64,000 nucleotides of DNA from Viola odorata. Taxonomy: Eukaryota > Streptophyta > Magnoliopsida > Malpighiales > Violaceae. Below, piece by piece: positions 47,837 through 61,400 of this stretch. The notes beneath the pieces are model-generated. The model had not been told where the DNA came from. It saw only the letters and a list, made by a program, of their open reading frames with translations, and did no database searches. A program made the position numbers and the translations under genes. The stretch's first letter is position 1. Each line of letters opens with the position of its first letter. The DNA is taken from the NCBI GenBank assembly GCA_963691705.1, contig OY829546.1, positions 29,420,040 to 29,484,039 on the forward strand. Reading direction: 5' to 3'.

Positions 47837-50114
47837 TTTAGATTCCTAACAGTTAGGGCTTTCCAACGAACTAAGATTCACATAAATTGGACTCCAATAG
47901 GTATGTATTGAAATATGATTTCGAGACTAACACTTTTGTGGACTGTTTTTGTGACTCTTTTGTGACTCTTCTCGTGACTTAAATAAAAGACTCAAAATAG
48001 AAAAGTAATGACACTTTGGTGGACTGATTTTGTGACTCTAATTGACACAACGACAAAAGTAAAGGATAGTTACCAAACTTGAATGCCTTGAGCTCCGCTA
48101 CTAACTGATAAGCCTCCAGTCGCCTAGAGACTTAGGAATGAAATTGTGATCTAGTTCAAAGCTTGGATTTCGAATGCGGAAACATAACTCAAAGAAAACC
48201 GTGAAACTCCAACACTGAGAGCTCTTGGCACTTCACGTCGAATCCCTTGAGGTTCTTGTGTCAAACCGATGAATCTCCAAGACTGGGTGCTCTTGGCAAT
48301 TCAAAGACGAATGACTCAATAGATAGCAACATCGGGCTTTACTTGTGGCTACTCTCAGCTTGCGATACTAGGAATAGAACAAGGTTCCATAGGAACGGTT
48401 TATGAGGACTCACCTCTCAAACACAAAGTCTCGTTCTTTTTCCAAAAATATCATAGATTATTTTATTCATACGGCAAGGCCTTAAAATAGGCTAGGAAAA
48501 TTACAAACTTAGAAATAAATAATTCCTAAACAGATAATTCCTAAATAGATAATTCCTAAATAAATAATTCCAAAATAAATAATCCCTAAATATGCCAAAA
48601 CTCTATATAGTAATTAAAAATACATAAAATAGGAAATATTAATCCATACCCTCCTTTGCCAAACCCTAGTCGTCGCCAAACCCTAGCCGACTTGGGCTTT
48701 CTGGTGCGCCTATGCGTGCGCGCTGCTTGGCCCACGCGGCTTGCGATACGAGGATCGTATGATCCCCTCCCTCTTATCAAAGGTTCGCCCTCGAATCTCA
48801 TTCTGCATAGGGGTTGTATCGCAATCCCTCTTAGCATCAAGCCTTGCTTCTGCCATCTTTATTCACCTAAATCAAACTTAACACAAGAAAGTGGAAATCT
48901 ATTTTCGGCGAACACAGTTTAGTAAACCAAGCACAACTTTTGATTCCGATGTCCGAATTGCTTGATTCTTCTTGATTTAGATTCCTAACAGTTAGGGCTT
49001 TCCAACGAACTAAGATTCACATAAATTGGACTCCAATAGGTATGTATTGAAATATGATTTCGAGACTAACACTTTTGTGGACTGTTTTTGTGACTCTTTT
49101 GTGACTCTTCTCGTGACTTAAATAAAAGACTCAAAATAGAAAAGTAATGACACTTTGGTGGACTGATTTTGTGACTCTAATTGACACAACGACAAAAGTA
49201 AAGGATAGTTACCAAACTTGAATGCCTTGAGCTCCGCTACTAACTGATAAGCCTCCAGTCGCCTAGAGACTTAGGAATGAAATTGTGATCTAGTTCAAAG
49301 CTTGGATTTCGAATGCGGAAACATAACTCAAAGAAAACCGTGAAACTCCAACACTGAGAGCTCTTGGCACTTCACGTCGAATCCCTTGAGGTTCTTGTGT
49401 CAAACCGATGAATCTCCAAGACTGGGTGCTCTTGGCAATTCAAAGACGAATGACTCAATAGATAGCAACATCGGGCTTTACTTGTGGCTACTCTCAGCTT
49501 GCGATACTAGGAATAGAACAAGGTTCCATAGGAACGGTTTATGAGGACGCACCTCTCAAACACAAAGTCTCGTTCTTTTTCCAAAAATATCATAGATTAT
49601 TTTATTCATACGGCAAGGCCTTAAAATAGGCTAGGAAAATTACAAACTTAGAAATAAATAATTCCTAAACAGATAATTCCTAAATAGATAATTCCTAAAT
49701 AAATAATTCCAAAATAAATAATCCCTAAATATGCCAAAACTCTATATAGTAATTAAAAATACATAAAATAGGAAATATTAATCCATACCCTCCTTTGCCA
49801 AACCCTAGTCGTCGCCAAACCCTAGCCGACTTGGGCTTTCTGGTGCGCCTATGCGTGCGCGCTGCTTGGCCCACGCGGCTTGCGATACGAGGATCGTATG
49901 ATCCCCTCCCTCTTATCAAAGGTTCGCCCTCGAATCTCATTCTGCATAGGGGTTGTATCGCAATCCCTCTTAGCATCAAGCCTTGCTTCTGCCATCTTTA
50001 TTCACCTAAATCAAACTTAACACAAGAAAGTGGAAATCTATTTTCGGCGAACACAGTTTAGTAAACCAAGCACAACTTTTGATTCCGATGTCCGAATTGC
50101 TTGATTCTTCTTGA

Positions 50115-51268
50115 TTTAGATTCCTAACAGATAGGGCTTTCCAACGAACTAAGATTCACTGAAATTGGACTCCAATAGGTATGTATTGAAATATGATTTC
50201 GAGACTAACACTTTTGTGGACTGTTTTTGTGACTCTTTTGTGACTCTTCTCGTGACTTAAATAAAAGACTCAAAATAGAAAAGTAATGACACTTTGGTGG
50301 ACTGATTTTGTGACTCTAATTGACACAACGACAAAAGTAAAGGATAGTTACCAAACTTGAACACCTTGAGCTCCGCTACCAACTGATAAGGCTCCAGTCG
50401 CCTAGAGACTTAGCAATGAAATTGTGATCTAGTTCAAAGCTTGGATTTTGAATGCGGAAACATAACTCAAAGAAAACCGTGAAACTCCAACACTGGGTGC
50501 TTTTGGCACTTCACGTCGAATCCCTTGAGATTCTTGTGTCAAACCGATGAATCTCCAAGACTGGGTGCTCTTGGCAATTCAAAGACGAATGACTCAATAG
50601 ATAGCAACATCGGGCTTTACTTGTGGCTACTCTCAGCTTGCGATACTAGGAATAGAACAAGGTTCCATAGGAACGGTTTATGAGGACGCACCTCTCAAAG
50701 ACAAAGTCTCGTTCTTTTTCCAAAAATATCATAGATTATTTTATTCATACGGCAAGGCCTTTAAATAGGCTAGGAAAATTACAAACTTAGAAATAAATAA
50801 TTCCTAAACAGATAATTCCTAAATAGATAATTCCTAAATAAATAATTCCAAAATAAATAATCCCTAAATAAATAATCCCTAAATAAGCCAAAACTCTATA
50901 TAGTAATTAAAAATACATAAAATAGGAAATATTAATCCATACCCTCCTTTGCCAAACCCTAGTCGTCGCCAAACCCTAGCCGACTTGGGCTTTCTGGTGC
51001 GCCTATGCGTGCGCGCTGCTTGGCCCACGCGGCTTGCGATACGAGGATCGTATGATCCCCTCCCTCTTATCAAAGGTTCGCCCTCGAATCTCATTCTGCA
51101 TAGGGGTTGTATCGCAATCCCTCTTAGCATCAAGCCTTGCTTCTGCCATCTTTATTCACCTAAATCAAACTTAACACAAGAAAGTGGAAATCTATTTTCG
51201 GCGAACACAGTTTAGTAAACCAAGCACAACTTTTGATTCCGATGTCCGAATTGCTTGATTCTTCTTGA
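50115..51268. repeat. Unit M45, 1,154 bp archaic copy
   Basis: M45 has the extra 15-bp sub-repeat, G277, C300, the AAAGAC motif near 583 and the TTTAAA TATA-like site, all as in M3. Other states are private or shared only with M46: GAACACC near 246, CTACCAACTG near 262, GGATTTTGAATG near 330, ACTGGGTGCTTTTGG near 378 and TTGAGATTC near 412. Its start is intermediate between forms A and B (C31 only). Confidence 0.93.
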
Positions 51269-52407
51269 TTTAGATTCCTAACAGTTAGGGCTTTCCAACG
51301 AACTAAGATTCACAGAAATTGGACTCCAATAGGTATGTATTGAAATATGATTTCGAGACTAACACTTTTGTGGACTGTTTTTGTGACTCTTTTGTGACTC
51401 TTCTCGTGACTTAAATAAAAGACTCAAAATAGAAAAGTAATGACACTTTGGTGGACTGATTTTGTGACCCTAATTGACACAACGACAAAAGTAAAGGATA
51501 GTTACCAAACTTGAATACCTTGAGCTCGGCTACCAACTGATAAGGCTCCAGTCGCCTAGAGACTTAGCAATGAAATTGTGATCTAGTTCAAAGCTTGGAT
51601 TTTGAATGCGGAAACATAACTCAAAGAAAACCGTGAAACTCCAACACTGGGTGCTTTTGGCACTTCACGTCGAATCCCTTGAGATTCTTGTGTCAAACCG
51701 ATGAATCTCCAAGACTGGGTGCTCTTGGCAATTCAAAGACGAATGACTCAATAGATAGCAACATCGGGCTTTACTTGTGGCTACTCTCAGCTTGCGATAC
51801 TAGGAATAGAACAAGGTTCCATAGGAACGGTTTATGAGGACGCACCTCTCAAACACAAAGTCTCGTTCTTTTTCCAAAAATATCATAGATTATTTTATTC
51901 ATACGGCAAGGCCTTAAAATAGGCTAGGAAAATTACAAACTTAGAAATAAATAATTCCTAAACAGATAATTCCTAAATAGATAATTCCTAAATAAATAAT
52001 TCCAAAATAAATAATCCCTAAATAAGCCAAAACTCTATATAGTAATTAAAAATACATAAAATAGGAAATATTAATCCATACCCTCCTTTGCCAAACCCTA
52101 GTCGTCGCCAAACCCTACCCGACTTGGGCTTTCTGGTGCGCCTATGCGTGCGCGCTGCTTGGCCCACGCGGCTTGCGATACGAGGATCGTATGATCCCCT
52201 CCCTCTTATCAAAGGTTCGCCCTCGAATCTCATTCTGCATAGGGGTTGTATCGCAATCCCTCTTAGCATCAAGCCTTGCTTCTGCCATCTTTATTCACCT
52301 AAATCAAACTTAACACAAGAAAGTGGAAATCTATTTTCGGCGAACACAGTTTAGTAAACCAAGCACAACTTTTGATTCCGATGTCCGAATTGCTTGATTC
52401 TTCTTGA
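51269..52407. repeat. Unit M46, divergent partner of M45
   Basis: M46 shares CTACCAACTG, C300, GGATTTTGAATG, ACTGGGTGCTTTTGG and TTGAGATTC with M45, but has normal length and TTAAAA. Private states include GTGACCCTAATTG near 197, AATACC near 246, GCTCGGCT near 255 and CTACCCGAC near 848. Its start has T17, C31 and A46 but still G47, so it is three-quarters form B. Confidence 0.92.
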
Positions 52408-55400
52408 TTTAGATTCCTAACAGTTAGGGCTTTCCAACGAACTAAGATTCACATAAATTGGACTCCAATAGGTATGTATTGAAATATGATTTCGAGACTA
52501 ACACTTTTGTGGACTGTTTTTGTGACTCTTTTGTGACTCTTCTCGTGACTTAAATAAAAGACTCAAAATAGAAAAGTAATGACACTTTGGTGGACTGATT
52601 TTGTGACTCTAATTGACACAACGACAAAAGTAAAGGATAGTTACCAAACTTGAATGCCTTGAGCTCCGCTACTAACTGATAAGCCTCCAGTCGCCTAGAG
52701 ACTTAGGAATGAAATTGTGATCTAGTTCAAAGCTTGGATTTCGAATGCGGAAACATAACTCAAAGAAAACCGTGAAACTCCAACACTGAGAGCTCTTGGC
52801 ACTTCACGTCGAATCCCTTGAGGTTCTTGTGTCAAACCGATGAATCTCCAAGACTGGGTGCTCTTGGCAATTCAAAGACGAATGACTCAATAGATAGCAA
52901 CATCGGGCTTTACTTGTGGCTACTCTCAGCTTGCGATACTAGGAATAGAACAAGGTTCCATAGGAACGGTTTATGAGGACGCACCTCTCAAACACAAAGT
53001 CTCGTTCTTTTTCCAAAAATATCATAGATTATTTTATTCATACGGCAAGGCCTTAAAATAGGCTAGGAAAATTACAAACTTAGAAATAAATAATTCCTAA
53101 ACAGATAATTCCTAAATAGATAATTCCTAAATAAATAATTCCAAAATAAATAATCCCTAAATATGCCAAAACTCTATATAGTAATTAAAAATACATAAAA
53201 TAGGAAATATTAATCCATACCCTCCTTTGCCAAACCCTAGTCGTCGCCAAACCCTAGCCGACTTGGGCTTTCTGGTGCGCCTATGCGTGCGCGCTGCTTG
53301 GCCCACGCGGCTTGCGATACGAGGATCGTATGATCCCCTCCCTCTTATCAAAGGTTCGCCCTCGAATCTCATTCTGCATAGGGGTTGTATCGCAATCCCT
53401 CTTAGCATCAAGCCTTGCTTCTGCCATCTTTATTCACCTAAATCAAACTTAACACAAGAAAGTGGAAATCTATTTTCGGCGAACACAGTTTAGTAAACCA
53501 AGCACAACTTTTGATTCCGATGTCCGAATTGCTTGATTCTTCTTGATTTAGATTCCTAACAGATAGGGCTTTCCAAGGAACTAAGATTCACTGAAATTGG
53601 ACTCCAATAGGTATGTATTGAAATATGATTTCGAGACTAACACTTTTGTGGACTGTTTTTGTGACTCTTTTGTGACTCTTCTCGTGACTTAAATAAAAGA
53701 CTCAAAATAGAAAAGTAATGACACTTTGGTGGACTGATTTTGTGACTCTAATTGACACAACGACAAAAGTAAAGGATAGTTACCAAACTTGAATGCCTTG
53801 AGCTCCGCTACTAACTGATAAGCCTCCAGTCGCCTAGAGACTTAGGAATGAAATTGTGATCTAGTTCAAAGCTTGGATTTCGAATGCGGAAACATAACTC
53901 AAAGAAAACCGTGAAACTCCAACACTGAGAGCTCTTGGCACTTCACGTCGAATCCCTTGAGGTTCTTGTGTCAAACCGATGAATCTCCAAGACTGGGTGC
54001 TCTTGGCAATTCAAAGACGAATGACTCAATAGATAGCAACATCGGGCTTTACTTGTGGCTACTCTCAGCTTGCGATACTAGGAATAGAACAAGGTTCCAT
54101 AGGAACGGTTTATGAGGACGCACCTCTCAAACACAAAGTCTCGTTCTTTTTCCAAAAATATCATAGATTATTTTATTCATACGGCAAGGCCTTAAAATAG
54201 GCTAGGAAAATTACAAACTTAGAAATAAATAATTCCTAAACAGATAATTCCTAAATAGATAATTCCTAAATAAATAATTCCAAAATAAATAATCCCTAAA
54301 TAAGCCAAAACTCTATATAGTAATTAAAAATACATAAAATAGGAAATATTAATCCATACCCTCCTTTGCCAAACCCTAGTCGTCGCCAAACCCTAGCCGA
54401 CTTGGGCTTTCTGGTGCGCCTATGCGTGCGCGCTGCTTGGCCCACGCGGCTTGCGATACGAGGATCGTATGATCCCCTCCCTCTTATCAAAGGTTCGCCC
54501 TCGAATCTCATTCTGCATAGGGGTTGTATCGCAATCCCTCTTAGCATCAAGCCTTGCTTCTGCCATCTTTATTCACCTAAATCAAACTTAACACAAGAAA
54601 GTGGAAATCTATTTTCGGCGAACACAGTTTAGTAAACCAAGCACAACTTTTGATTCCGATGTCCGAATTGCTTGATTCTTCTTGATTTAGATTCCTAACA
54701 GATAGGGCTTTCCAAGGAACTAAGATTCACTGAAATTGGACTCCAATAGGTATGTATTGAAATATGATTTCGAGACTAACACTTTTGTGGACTGTTTTTG
54801 TGACTCTTTTGTGACTCTTCTCGTGACTTAAATAAAAGACTCAAAATAGAAAAGTAATGACACTTTGGTGGACTGATTTTGTGACTCTAATTGACACAAC
54901 GACAAAAGTAAAGGATAGTTACCAAACTTGAATGCCTTGAGCTCCGCTACTAACTGATAAGCCTCCAGTCGCCTAGAGACTTAGGAATGAAATTGTGATC
55001 TAGTTCAAAGCTTGGATTTCGAATGCGGAAACATAACTCAAAGAAAACCGTGAAACTCCAACACTGAGAGCTCTTGGCACTTCACGTCGAATCCCTTGAG
55101 GTTCTTGTGTCAAACCGATGAATCTCCAAGACTGGGTGCTCTTGGCAATTCAAAGACGAATGACTCAATAGATAGCAACATCGGGCTTTACTTGTGGCTA
55201 CTCTCAGCTTGCGATACTAGGAATAGAACAAGGTTCCATAGGAACGGTTTATGAGGACGCACCTCTCAAACACAAAGTCTCGTTCTTTTTCCAAAAATAT
55301 CATAGATTATTTTATTCATACGGCAAGGCCTTAAAATAGGCTAGGAAAATTACTAACTTAGAAATAAATAATTCCTAAACAGATAATTCCTAAATAGATA

Positions 55401-58400
55401 ATTCCTAAATAAATAATTCCAAAATAAATAATCCCTAAATAAGCCAAAACTCTATATAGTAATTAAAAATACATAAAATAGGAAATATTAATCCATACCC
55501 TCCTTTGCCAAACCCTAGTCGTCGCCAAACCCTAGCCGACTTGGGCTTTCTGGTGCGCCTATGCGTGCGCGCTGCTTGGCCCACGCGGCTTGCGATACGA
55601 GGATCGTATGATCCCCTCCCTCTTATCAAAGGTTCGCCCTCGAATCTCATTCTGCATAGGGGTTGTATCGCAATCCCTCTTAGCATCAAGCCTTGCTTCT
55701 GCCATCTTTATTCACCTAAATCAAACTTAACACAAGAAAGTGGAAATCTATTTTCGGCGAACACAGTTTAGTAAACCAAGCACAACTTTTGATTCCGATG
55801 TCCGAATTGCTTGATTCTTCTTGATTTAGATTCCTAACAGATAGGGCTTTCCAAGGAACTAAGATTCACTGAAATTGGACTCCAATAGGTATGTATTGAA
55901 ATATGATTTCGAGACTAACACTTTTGTGGACTGTTTTTGTGACTCTTTTGTGACTCTTCTCGTGACTTAAATAAAAGACTCAAAATAGAAAAGTAATGAC
56001 ACTTTGGTGGACTGATTTTGTGACTCTAATTGACACAACGACAAAAGTAAAGGATAGTTACCAAACTTGAATGCCTTGAGCTCCGCTACTAACTGATAAG
56101 CCTCCAGTCGCCTAGAGACTTAGGAATGAAATTGTGATCTAGTTCAAAGCTTGGATTTCGAATGCGGAAACATAACTCAAAGAAAACCGTGAAACTCCAA
56201 CACTGAGAGCTCTTGGCACTTCACGTCGAATCCCTTGAGGTTCTTGTGTCAAACCGATGAATCTCCAAGACTGGGTGCTCTTGGCAATTCAAAGACGAAT
56301 GACTCAATAGATAGCAACATCGGGCTTTACTTGTGGCTACTCTCAGCTTGCGATACTAGGAATAGAACAAGGTTCCATAGGAACGGTTTATGAGGACGCA
56401 CCTCTCAAACACAAAGTCTCGTTCTTTTTCCAAAAATATCATAGATTATTTTATTCATACGGCAAGGCCTTAAAATAGGCTAGGAAAATTACAAACTTAG
56501 AAATAAATAATTCCTAAACAGATAATTCCTAAATAGATAATTCCTAAATAAATAATTCCAAAATAAATAATCCCTAAATAAGCCAAAACTCTATATAGTA
56601 ATTAAAAATACATAAAATAGGAAATATTAATCCATACCCTCCTTTGCCAAACCCTAGTCGTCGCCAAACCCTAGCCGACTTGGGCTTTCTGGTGCGCCTA
56701 TGCGTGCGCGCTGCTTGGCCCACGCGGCTTGCGATACGAGGATCGTATGATCCCCTCCCTCTTATCAAAGGTTCGCCCTCGAATCTCATTCTGCATAGGG
56801 GTTGTATCGCAATCCCTCTTAGCATCAAGCCTTGCTTCTGCCATCTTTATTCACCTAAATCAAACTTAACACAAGAAAGTGGAAATCTATTTTCGGCGAA
56901 CACAGTTTAGTAAACCAAGCACAACTTTTGATTCCGATGTCCGAATTGCTTGATTCTTCTTGATTTAGATTCCTAACAGATAGGGCTTTCCAAGGAACTA
57001 AGATTCACTGAAATTGGACTCCAATAGGTATGTATTGAAATATGATTTCGAGACTAACACTTTTGTGGACTGTTTTTGTGACTCTTTTGTGACTCTTCTC
57101 GTGACTTAAATAAAAGACTCAAAATAGAAAAGTAATGACACTTTGGTGGACTGATTTTGTGACTCTAATTGACACAACGACAAAAGTAAAGGATAGTTAC
57201 CAAACTTGAATGCCTTGAGCTCCGCTACTAACTGATAAGCCTCCAGTCGCCTAGAGACTTAGGAATGAAATTGTGATCTAGTTCAAAGCTTGGATTTCGA
57301 ATGCGGAAACATAACTCAAAGAAAACCGTGAAACTCCAACACTGAGAGCTCTTGGCACTTCACGTCGAATCCCTTGAGGTTCTTGTGTCAAACCGATGAA
57401 TCTCCAAGACTGGGTGCTCTTGGCAATTCAAAGACGAATGACTCAATAGATAGCAACATCGGGCTTTACTTGTGGCTACTCTCAGCTTGCGATACTAGGA
57501 ATAGAACAAGGTTCCATAGGAACGGTTTATGAGGACGCACCTCTCAAACACAAAGTCTCGTTCTTTTTCCAAAAATATCATAGATTATTTTATTCATACG
57601 GCAAGGCCTTAAAATAGGCTAGGAAAATTACAAACTTAGAAATAAATAATTCCTAAACAGATAATTCCTAAATAGATAATTCCTAAATAAATAATTCCAA
57701 AATAAATAATCCCTAAATAAGCCAAAACTCTATATAGTAATTAAAAATACATAAAATAGGAAATATTAATCCATACCCTCCTTTGCCAAACCCTAGTCGT
57801 CGCCAAACCCTAGCCGACTTGGGCTTTCTGGTGCGCCTATGCGTGCGCGCTGCTTGGCCCACGCGGCTTGCGATACGAGGATCGTATGATCCCCTCCCTC
57901 TTATCAAAGGTTCGCCCTCGAATCTCATTCTGCATAGGGGTTGTATCGCAATCCCTCTTAGCATCAAGCCTTGCTTCTGCCATCTTTATTCACCTAAATC
58001 AAACTTAACACAAGAAAGTGGAAATCTATTTTCGGCGAACACAGTTTAGTAAACCAAGCACAACTTTTGATTCCGATGTCCGAATTGCTTGATTCTTCTT
58101 GATTTAGATTCCTAACAGATAGGGCTTTCCAAGGAACTAAGATTCACTGAAATTGGACTCCAATAGGTATGTATTGAAATATGATTTCGAGACTAACACT
58201 TTTGTGGACTGTTTTTGTGACTCTTTTGTGACTCTTCTCGTGACTTAAATAAAAGACTCAAAATAGAAAAGTAATGACACTTTGGTGGACTGATTTTGTG
58301 ACTCTAATTGACACAACGACAAAAGTAAAGGATAGTTACCAAACTTGAATGCCTTGAGCTCCGCTACTAACTGATAAGCCTCCAGTCGCCTAGAGACTTA

Positions 58401-61400
58401 GGAATGAAATTGTGATCTAGTTCAAAGCTTGGATTTCGAATGCGGAAACATAACTCAAAGAAAACCGTGAAACTCCAACACTGAGAGCTCTTGGCACTTC
58501 ACGTCGAATCCCTTGAGGTTCTTGTGTCAAACCGATGAATCTCCAAGACTGGGTGCTCTTGGCAATTCAAAGACGAATGACTCAATAGATAGCAACATCG
58601 GGCTTTACTTGTGGCTACTCTCAGCTTGCGATACTAGGAATAGAACAAGGTTCCATAGGAACGGTTTATGAGGACGCACCTCTCAAACACAAAGTCTCGT
58701 TCTTTTTCCAAAAATATCATAGATTATTTTATTCATACGGCAAGGCCTTAAAATAGGCTAGGAAAATTACAAACTTAGAAATAAATAATTCCTAAACAGA
58801 TAATTCCTAAATAGATAATTCCTAAATAAATAATTCCAAAATAAATAATCCCTAAATAAGCCAAAACTCTATATAGTAATTAAAAATACATAAAATAGGA
58901 AATATTAATCCATACCCTCCTTTGCCAAACCCTAGTCGTCGCCAAACCCTAGCCGACTTGGGCTTTCTGGTGCGCCTATGCGTGCGCGCTGCTTGGCCCA
59001 CGCGGCTTGCGATACGAGGATCGTATGATCCCCTCCCTCTTATCAAAGGTTCGCCCTCGAATCTCATTCTGCATAGGGGTTGTATCGCAATCCCTCTTAG
59101 CATCAAGCCTTGCTTCTGCCATCTTTATTCACCTAAATCAAACTTAACACAAGAAAGTGGAAATCTATTTTCGGCGAACACAGTTTAGTAAACCAAGCAC
59201 AACTTTTGATTCCGATGTCCGAATTGCTTGATTCTTCTTGATTTAGATTCCTAACAGATAGGGCTTTCCAAGGAACTAAGATTCACTGAAATTGGACTCC
59301 AATAGGTATGTATTGAAATATGATTTCGAGACTAACACTTTTGTGGACTGTTTTTGTGACTCTTTTGTGACTCTTCTCGTGACTTAAATAAAAGACTCAA
59401 AATAGAAAAGTAATGACACTTTGGTGGACTGATTTTGTGACTCTAATTGACACAACGACAAAAGTAAAGGATAGTTACCAAACTTGAATGCCTTGAGCTC
59501 CGCTACTAACTGATAAGCCTCCAGTCGCCTAGAGACTTAGGAATGAAATTGTGATCTAGTTCAAAGCTTGGATTTCGAATGCGGAAACATAACTCAAAGA
59601 AAACCGTGAAACTCCAACACTGAGAGCTCTTGGCACTTCACGTCGAATCCCTTGAGGTTCTTGTGTCAAACCGATGAATCTCCAAGACTGGGTGCTCTTG
59701 GCAATTCAAAGACGAATGACTCAATAGATAGCAACATCGGGCTTTACTTGTGGCTACTCTCAGCTTGCGATACTAGGAATAGAACAAGGTTCCATAGGAA
59801 CGGTTTATGAGGACGCACCTCTCAAACACAAAGTCTCGTTCTTTTTCCAAAAATATCATAGATTATTTTATTCATACGGCAAGGCCTTAAAATAGGCTAG
59901 GAAAATTACAAACTTAGAAATAAATAATTCCTAAACAGATAATTCCTAAATAGATAATTCCTAAATAAATAATTCCAAAATAAATAATCCCTAAATAAGC
60001 CAAAACTCTATATAGTAATTAAAAATACATAAAATAGGAAATATTAATCCATACCCTCCTTTGCCAAACCCTAGTCGTCGCCAAACCCTAGCCGCCTTGG
60101 GCTTTCTGGTGCGCCTATGCGTGCGCGCTGCTTGGCCCACGCGGCTTGCGATACGAGGATCGTATGATCCCCTCCCTCTTATCAAAGGTTCGCCCTCGAA
60201 TCTCATTCTGCATAGGGGTTGTATCGCAATCCCTCTTAGCATCAAGCCTTGCTTCTGCCATCTTTATTCACCTAAATCAAACTTAACACAAGAAAGTGGA
60301 AATCTATTTTCGGCGAACACAGTTTAGTAAACCAAGCACAACTTTTGATTCCGATGTCCGAATTGCTTGATTCTTCTTGATTTAGATTCCTAACAGATAG
60401 GGCTTTCCAAGGAACTAAGATTCACTGAAATTGGACTCCAATAGGTATGTATTGAAATATGATTTCGAGACTAACACTTTTGTGGACTGTTTTTGTGACT
60501 CTTTTGTGACTCTTCTCGTGACTTAAATAAAAGACTCAAAATAGAAAAGTAATGACACTTTGGTGGACTGATTTTGTGACTCTAATTGACACAACGACAA
60601 AAGTAAAGGATAGTTACCAAACTTGAATGCCTTGAGCTCCGCTACTAACTGATAAGCCTCCAGTCGCCTAGAGACTTAGGAATGAAATTGTGATCTAGTT
60701 CAAAGCTTGGATTTCGAATGCGGAAACATAACTCAAAGAAAACCGTGAAACTCCAACACTGAGAGCTCTTGGCACTTCACGTCGAATCCCTTGAGGTTCT
60801 TGTGTCAAACCGATGAATCTCCAAGACTGGGTGCTCTTGGCAATTCAAAGACGAATGACTCAATAGATAGCAACATCGGGCTTTACTTGTGGCTACTCTC
60901 AGCTTGCGATACTAGGAATAGAACAAGGTTCCATAGGAACGGTTTATGAGGACGCACCTCTCAAACACAAAGTCTCGTTCTTTTTCCAAAAATATCATAG
61001 ATTATTTTATTCATACGGCAAGGCCTTAAAATAGGCTAGGAAAATTACAAACTTAGAAATAAATAATTCCTAAACAGATAATTCCTAAATAGATAATTCC
61101 TAAATAAATAATTCCAAAATAAATAATCCCTAAATAAGCCAAAACTCTATATAGTAATTAAAAATACATAAAATAGGAAATATTAATCCATACCCTCCTT
61201 TGCCAAACCCTAGTCGTCGCCAAACCCTAGCCGACTTGGGCTTTCTGGTGCGCCTATGCGTGCGCGCTGCTTGGCCCACGCGGCTTGCGATACGAGGATC
61301 GTATGATCCCCTCCCTCTTATCAAAGGTTCGCCCTCGAATCTCATTCTGCATAGGGGTTGTATCGCAATCCCTCTTAGCATCAAGCCTTGCTTCTGCCAT

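Larger units (their letters stand above)
25057..50114. repeat. Units M23-M44, C277/G300 subfamily
   Basis: Twenty-two full-length units carrying C277, G300, C364, C400 and G500. The unit start has two forms. Form A is CAGATAG...CCAAGG...CACTGAA. Form B is CAGTTAG...CCAACG...CACATAA, with four linked substitutions at 17, 31, 46 and 47. Form B is in M26, M27, M29-M37, M39, M41, M43 and M44. M23 and M25 share T281. M31, M34 and M36 share A760. M39, M41, M43 and M44 share T757. M23 has a private T131A and M36 a private change from TTCGAATG to TTTGAATG. Confidence 0.92.
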
